Under the pieces are notes generated by a model that saw only the letters and a program-made list of their open reading frames with translations, was not told where the DNA came from and made no database searches. A stretch of DNA of 64,000 bases from Anaspis maculata (lineage: Eukaryota; Arthropoda; Insecta; Coleoptera; Scraptiidae). The translations under genes and the position numbers were made by a program. The stretch spans positions 51,601,423 through 51,665,422 of the forward strand of contig OX421968.1 of assembly GCA_949128115.1 (NCBI GenBank), read 5' to 3'. The first letter of the stretch is position 1; each line of letters begins with the position of its first letter. Of this stretch, positions 59,076 through 64,000 are shown one piece after another.

Positions 59076-61987
59076 CACACAGACACTGTAACAATTAACA
59101 CTGCGACCTCTCTTCCCCTACGCTGTGTTGGTGGTGGTGCCCAATAGGAAATAACCATCGCAAAATGCAACACGTTGGTGGGGTGCTTGCCAGTCTTGAT
59201 CATGATGTCATCTGAGAAGTTCCAAAGGATATTACCTACATCCAGCATACCTACTGTTTCTTTTGCCGGAGCTTTCATCAGTTACTTCGGCGGTATTATA
59301 AGCCACTTGCCCAGCAACCAGGGGCAGGATCCAGAAAGGACACGGTACAAGTAAGAAGGGCTAACGCGTTAACGCACCGGCAAGTTCCTGTCATTGTAAT
59401 TTGCGAGCTGCTACGTTCCGGCGCGCTTTCAGCGAATTGAATTCAGTGTGTATGATAACGGCAAACAAATCTGTCGAATGCAGGTGCGAGAGCGCCATCT
59501 GCATAATTTACTGACACTGGACGAAGCAGATTAGATGTGGTTTACCAAGCAATAAGGTGTGCAGCGCGCGGCCAAAGCCAGTGCTTGCATATTCTTGTCT
59601 AGTAAGCTGAAACTAATGTTTGGTCGCGTCACTGGCTGGCAAAGACCCATTTACAACCCCTGATTACCCTCTCGTGTTGTACAACCGGCTATATTCGTTT
59701 CAAAACAATATCGCCTCTTAAAGTTCGAACCTCAGCTAGCGGGAAGTTGACGGACTCTCACTTTTCTACTTCTCAAACAAAACGAAACTTCATTTCAAAC
59801 AACCTACACCCAGTTTGCGCCCCCTTATACCCTCCACTCCACACTTATCCTGTAAACATCGAGAGCGCTCTCTAGCAAGTCTGCACCTCTGTATATAAGC
59901 ATCGAACGCGTCGTCGTCTCGAAAACAGCTCCTTTTCTTTGTGTTATCAGAGTCAATATTAACAGTCTAGTCAATAAAATGTACATCAGTACACAAACAT
60001 ACACACGCACGCACGCACACATACAATTTCCAAAATGCTCAAAAATGTAAACCACAGTGCCCTAGCGGCGCTCTAATAATGAAACTTGTCAATACGGCGG
60101 GATGTTTGAATTTGAATAGAATTCCGATATGGTTTATGTTCGAGCACTTACCATGCATAGAAGGTCCCGATGTCTACTGAAGTATAGACATTTGAAATTG
60201 ACATTGCTACGCTGGCAGCAGTGGGCAGAAAGCCCCGATTCTGTATTCTGTTTGAGAGCGGCGTAGAGGTAGTGCACCCCTGGCTTTCAGCCCTTGCATA
60301 GTCGATTCTAGAGACCCAACAACACTCCTACAAAAGCTCACGATAATTACCACCCGGTTATATTGTGGTTACACGGTCGATCTGCTCCAGAATTGTAAAT
60401 CATGTTTAGAGCCGCGCGAATTTTCAAAATTGTGCCTAACTGAAATTGGCGCCCGGCCGGCCGCCTCCAGGTCTTGAATAATTTATTATTGTAATTATTG
60501 TGTGATAAAGCACAGAGAGCAACGTGTATCCTGAAGATGAGATCATAAGCCCCGGCACAGTGTGGGATTCACGCGCAAAATTCTGGGGCATTTTAAACTG
60601 CGTTGTTTCATCAGTTGCTATGCAGTGATTATTATTATGTATAGCCTGAAAAAAATCTGTTGTGGCATTAGCATCACAATACTTCGCCGACTTGTATCCA
60701 GAAACGATCAGAGAAACCCATGGTGGAAATTTTTTGTTCGAGACTTTCCTTCGGGTGGGAAGTTGAAGCTTAATGATTGCAAGATTGAAACAAGTGAATA
60801 TGCCCTCACGCAGGCGTGAAGCTTAGAAGCGCACTTCCCCTTTGGAGGATCGGTGAACGCAACATGTTCATCAGGGACCTTACGGACCTAATGTGTGCGA
60901 GTTTTGATACTTATTCATCCCCAAACCATCACGGAACCACCACACCATAGCTGACTTTGGGAACGATATTACATTGGGCGAATCTCTGTCAATCTCTTCT
61001 CCACACTCTTTGCCGACCATCTGGTGAGCGAAGACAAAATCTGGACTCGTTAGTGAACAAAAATCGACCCCATTCTCGTAATAGAAGAATCAACCCAAGT
61101 GTTAATGTTGTCTCGCAAATCATAGTCGTGCTACTCGGTGGGCTTTTGTTGGAGCTGGGCGAGTCGCTGGCCTCATAACACTTAGTCCATGTGCCACCAG
61201 CCTTCTCACTATTCTCTTGCTTACCGCTACACCTCGTATTTCCTCCAAACCATTTCTCGCTTTAATAACCGCAGAAATGTCTCGGCTACGTAGAAATCTT
61301 ACTCATAGAAAGTGATCATCTTGAGCTAGATCCAGGCCTTCATGTTCAACCACCTACCTGTCGAATGGGAACGTTTTACAGCTTTTTGCACACTACAACT
61401 CGTAACTACAAGAACCCTGGTCACGTAATAGCCCACTCAAGGAAGAAAAAATAGTGAAAATAAATAGCGTATTTCTAAAAACTGGTAGAGATGTTCTCAA
61501 AAGCTTGCTGATTACTGGGTGAAAAGTCCCCATCGATAGGTGGTGTGCAATCGCCGCCATCTCGGATTGTAGGTACATTTCAAGTATTTTTTGCAGTTAT
61601 TTCGATAAATAGCTATCGCATCAGAAAACGGCTGTATGAAAGGCCAGAAAATTGTCTACAAAAAATTTGCATGTCACTTTCACCTATCTGTCATAAGTTT
61701 GGAGAAATTGGCCTGCGGGCGTCGAGTCTAAGTCGTGGAAGAATTTTTTTTTCTCACGGTGTCTTTAAAAAATCACGGGAAACTGCAATGCAATGCTGTT
61801 AAGGTAACCTTCGTTGATAAATGAAAATATTTTTTTTGGTCGACACTTGAAAAAATATAGGGGGGTCAAAAAGGAAAAATTGAACTTTTAATATTTCGGT
61901 TATATACAAAAATTTCAAAAAACGCCTCGAGAGAAATAATAAGTGATTCATTTATGTTACAAGGTGCAAAATACAGAGCATCCATTA
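59076..61987. other. Stretch without recognised genes
   Basis: Contains a fragment of family X in reverse (60715-60870). Near 59890-59985 a TATATAAGC box is followed about 80 bp later by AATAAA, LTR-like but without definable ends. A short ACGCACGCACGCAC run lies at 60006. The other frames have no domain. Confidence 0.4.
60715..60870 (-). repeat. Dispersed family X, reversed fragment
   Basis: CAGAAACGATC, GGAAATTTTTTGTTCGA and CTTCCTTCGGGTGGGAAGTT are the complement of the block at 49140-49200. The GAATATGCC...GCGCACTTCC..TTTGGAGGAT segment also occurs at 42955-43010. Confidence 0.65.
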
Positions 61988-61989
61988 TA

Positions 61990-62352
61990 CAGGGTGAGTC
62001 ATAACTCATAAACCATGAGAATATACTTTTTCTCAAGAGAGCTAGAGTGCAAAGAGTTCGAGTCGTTCCTGAACCCATCTATATCATAAGATGGCATGAC
62101 CATCTCCTGAAAAACGATTGGTTGTATCTTGAGTAAACTGCCGTGCTAAGCGCAGAGGGGGTATCTACATTTTGATAAATTTGATACACCGCATTTTCAT
62201 GCTAAGCCATCGTAACCACATGATCGTGATCATCATAGCCCTTGAAATATGAGGATAAAAACAGTGTAACAAATTTATCAAAATGTAGATACCCCCTTTG
62301 CGCTTAGCACGGCAGTAAACTGGGTTTCTGTAATCCGTCGTGACTCTCCCTG
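61990..62352. mobile_element. TA-flanked MITE with internal hairpin
   Basis: Ends CAGGGTGAGTCA and the complement of TGACTCTCCCTG, with TA at 61988-61989 and 62353-62354. Inside, 62139-62190 and 62262-62313 form a near-perfect 52-bp inverted pair (CTGCCGTGCTAAGCGCA start). Confidence 0.75.
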
Positions 62353-62451
62353 TATAGTAACTGGAAATGAATTACATGCCCAGCATTCCCAAATTAATTA
62401 TCCCTTCCTATTCTCCTTCAAGTAATTTCCAAAAATATGTCGAATTTTGTC

Positions 62452-63911
62452 GACATGTATTTTGTCGAATTTTTTGACAAGCCGTATCTTCAGAACGACC
62501 GAATGGATTGGATTGAAATTTTGTGGGTTGATTCTTCTACTGATATCTGACACATCGCCTTATCAAACAGTTTGAAGTTTCCAGGGCCGGTCTTGTAAAA
62601 AAAAACTCCAAAGCTTTTTTCAAAAAAAAGACTTTTTTTTTCAATCGTTTATTTAACGTCGGCCTATTTCCGCAACGAGGCCTAATACCGACGCCGGTGA
62701 ATGCTTTCCTCCACTATACTGGAAATTTTGCCGAACCCCTGTGTGTTCCAACACAGGGTAGGGATTTTTAACGACCACCAACATCGCATGGGGTCGGCAC
62801 CATCGTTCGTATTTTACGTGCTATGCGACACACGGCGCGTCTTGCATTTAGCAAGCATTCCAACTAAACCAAGGAGCTTGTTTTCGAGGCCGAAAATCCG
62901 TCCCCGGCGGAGATCGAACCCGCGACCTCTGGAGTGGTAGTCGAACGCGCTAACTAACCACACCACAAGCTCCTCAAAAGGCATTCTGTATGCATATTTT
63001 TCGAATTTCATTTTCAAAATCGGAAACTACATCAAACATGCTAATAATATCGCAAAAAAAATTGCTTGGCACCATTAAGCTGTCAAGAAAATTTTGACAA
63101 TCGCAAGATTTTTGAGGTTAGAATTTTTTCAAAATTAATATTTTCAAATATTTGCAAATGATCTATTATGGCCCCAAATTTCAGCCGTTTTGTCAGATAA
63201 ATGAAAATGACATTTTTCTCGTTTTCTCAGAAGTAACAAAAAATTTCATCAGAATTTTCAAAAATTTTTTGATACGTTCCTCAATTTTAGCTCAATTTGG
63301 GATAGAAGTGAGGCTGAGGGACGTAACAATATTTTTTTTCAAATTCGGCTGAAACTTTTTGTTGCTACTGAGAAAACGAGAAAAATGTCAATTTAATTCT
63401 TATGACGAAATGGCTGAAATTTGAGGCCATAATAAATCATTTGTAAATATTTGAAAATATTAATTCACAAGAAATCCTAATCTCAAAAAACATCAGGATT
63501 ATCAATTTTCTTTTGACAGCTTAATAGTGCCAAGCAATTTTTTTGCGATATTGATAGCATGTTTCATGTTGTTTCTGAATATGAAAATGAATTTTAAATA
63601 ATATGCATACAGAGTGTCTTTTTTGAAAAAAGCTTTCAAATTTTTTTTTTCAAGGCCGGTCCTGGAAATTTTGAACTCTTTGATAGAGCGATGTGTCAGA
63701 TATCAATAGAAGAATAAACCCACCAAATTTCAAACCAATCTGTTGGGTTGTTCAAAAGTTATGGCCTGTCAAAAAATTCTACGAAATACATGAATCACCC
63801 TGTAGCTTCGAAACGAACAGCGTTAGAAAAATTTCAAAGCCAGATCCAGGTTCGCCTGGAAAAACTGGACCTACCCTTGAGCTATGTCCATTTGGTGGTG
63901 AATCACCCTGT
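62452..63911. mobile_element. Long foldback element B, split by a SINE
   Basis: The left arm begins CATGTATTTTGTCGAATTTT and the right arm carries its complement near 63775-63795. The centre is near 63290. The right side extends to CACCCTG at 63911 and the left side is truncated. It shares ACTGGACCTACCCTTGAGCT and AGGGCCGG segments with element A at 18375-20273, so they are one family. No transposase. Confidence 0.75.
62633..62975 (-). mobile_element. tRNA-derived SINE, full length
   Basis: Reverse of the copy at 56612. On the minus strand it starts GAGGAGCTTGTGGTGTGGTT, with TTAGCGCGTTCGACTACC and GGGTTCGATCTCC (B-box-like), and ends AATAAACGATTGAAAAAA. Flanks AAAAGAC (left) and AAAAGGC (right) suggest a short target duplication with one mismatch. 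Confidence 0.88.
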
Positions 63912-63979
63912 ATTATGTATGTGGAATGAAAATGAAAATGAATGAAAAAGTATATGTATATATGTATGTGGACTTATTT

Positions 63980-64000
63980 ATATTATATATATATATATAT
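63980..64000. repeat. TA microsatellite at window end
   Basis: TA dinucleotides run to the last base, preceded by TATGTATATATGTATG-like sequence. Confidence 0.85.

Noticed and set aside
59670..60000. Possible solo LTR (TATATAAGC then AATAAA)
   Set aside because: No matching ends or target duplication could be set; the signals alone are too weak.

Overview
The window reads as nuclear DNA of an arthropod, most likely an insect. It has one small spliced gene with 61- and 62-bp GT-AG introns and an AATAAA signal, an intact R2-clade retrotransposon, tRNA-headed SINEs, mariner relics, a Transib-type element and a long satellite array. The order of insect cannot be fixed from sequence alone; nothing here is bacterial or viral in layout.

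Layout. Bases 1 to about 15775 are a tandem satellite with 262-bp monomers (259- and 261-bp variants), about 60 copies, in a nested higher-order repeat that continues off the left edge. It ends in a diverged monomer, followed at once by the 3' end of a Ty3/gypsy element on the minus strand (LTR about 15922-16271, broken pol end 16718-17056). From 17 to 31 kb the DNA is a mosaic of DNA-transposon relics: long inverted-repeat elements (18375-20273, 23265-24316), hAT-type MITEs with exact 8-bp target duplications (21392-22393, 24863-25435), a TTAA-type MITE (31557-31723), LINE and gag fragments.

The only two convincing intact coding units lie side by side. A three-exon gene for a 122-residue protein of unknown family (32034-32525, plus) is followed in convergent orientation by a 1103-codon open frame of an R2-clade retrotransposon (32720-36031, minus).

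From 36 to 64 kb the window is again repeats: LINE tails, a probable solo LTR, a dispersed family of unknown class (copies near 40, 41, 48, 53 and 60 kb), a very large imperfect mirror structure (42716-47275), two dead mariners, two full SINEs plus one fragment, and nested hairpin elements (55116-56940, 62452-63911).

The strongest single finding is the 1469-bp element at 53079-54547. Each end has a CACAGTG heptamer, a 23-bp spacer and an ACAAAAATC nonamer, and it sits between 5-bp CGTCG duplications. These are the marks of Transib, the transposon lineage related to RAG1 and V(D)J signal sequences. At least six inverted-repeat structures longer than 1 kb occur in 46 kb, so the region could also be a source of hairpin RNA.
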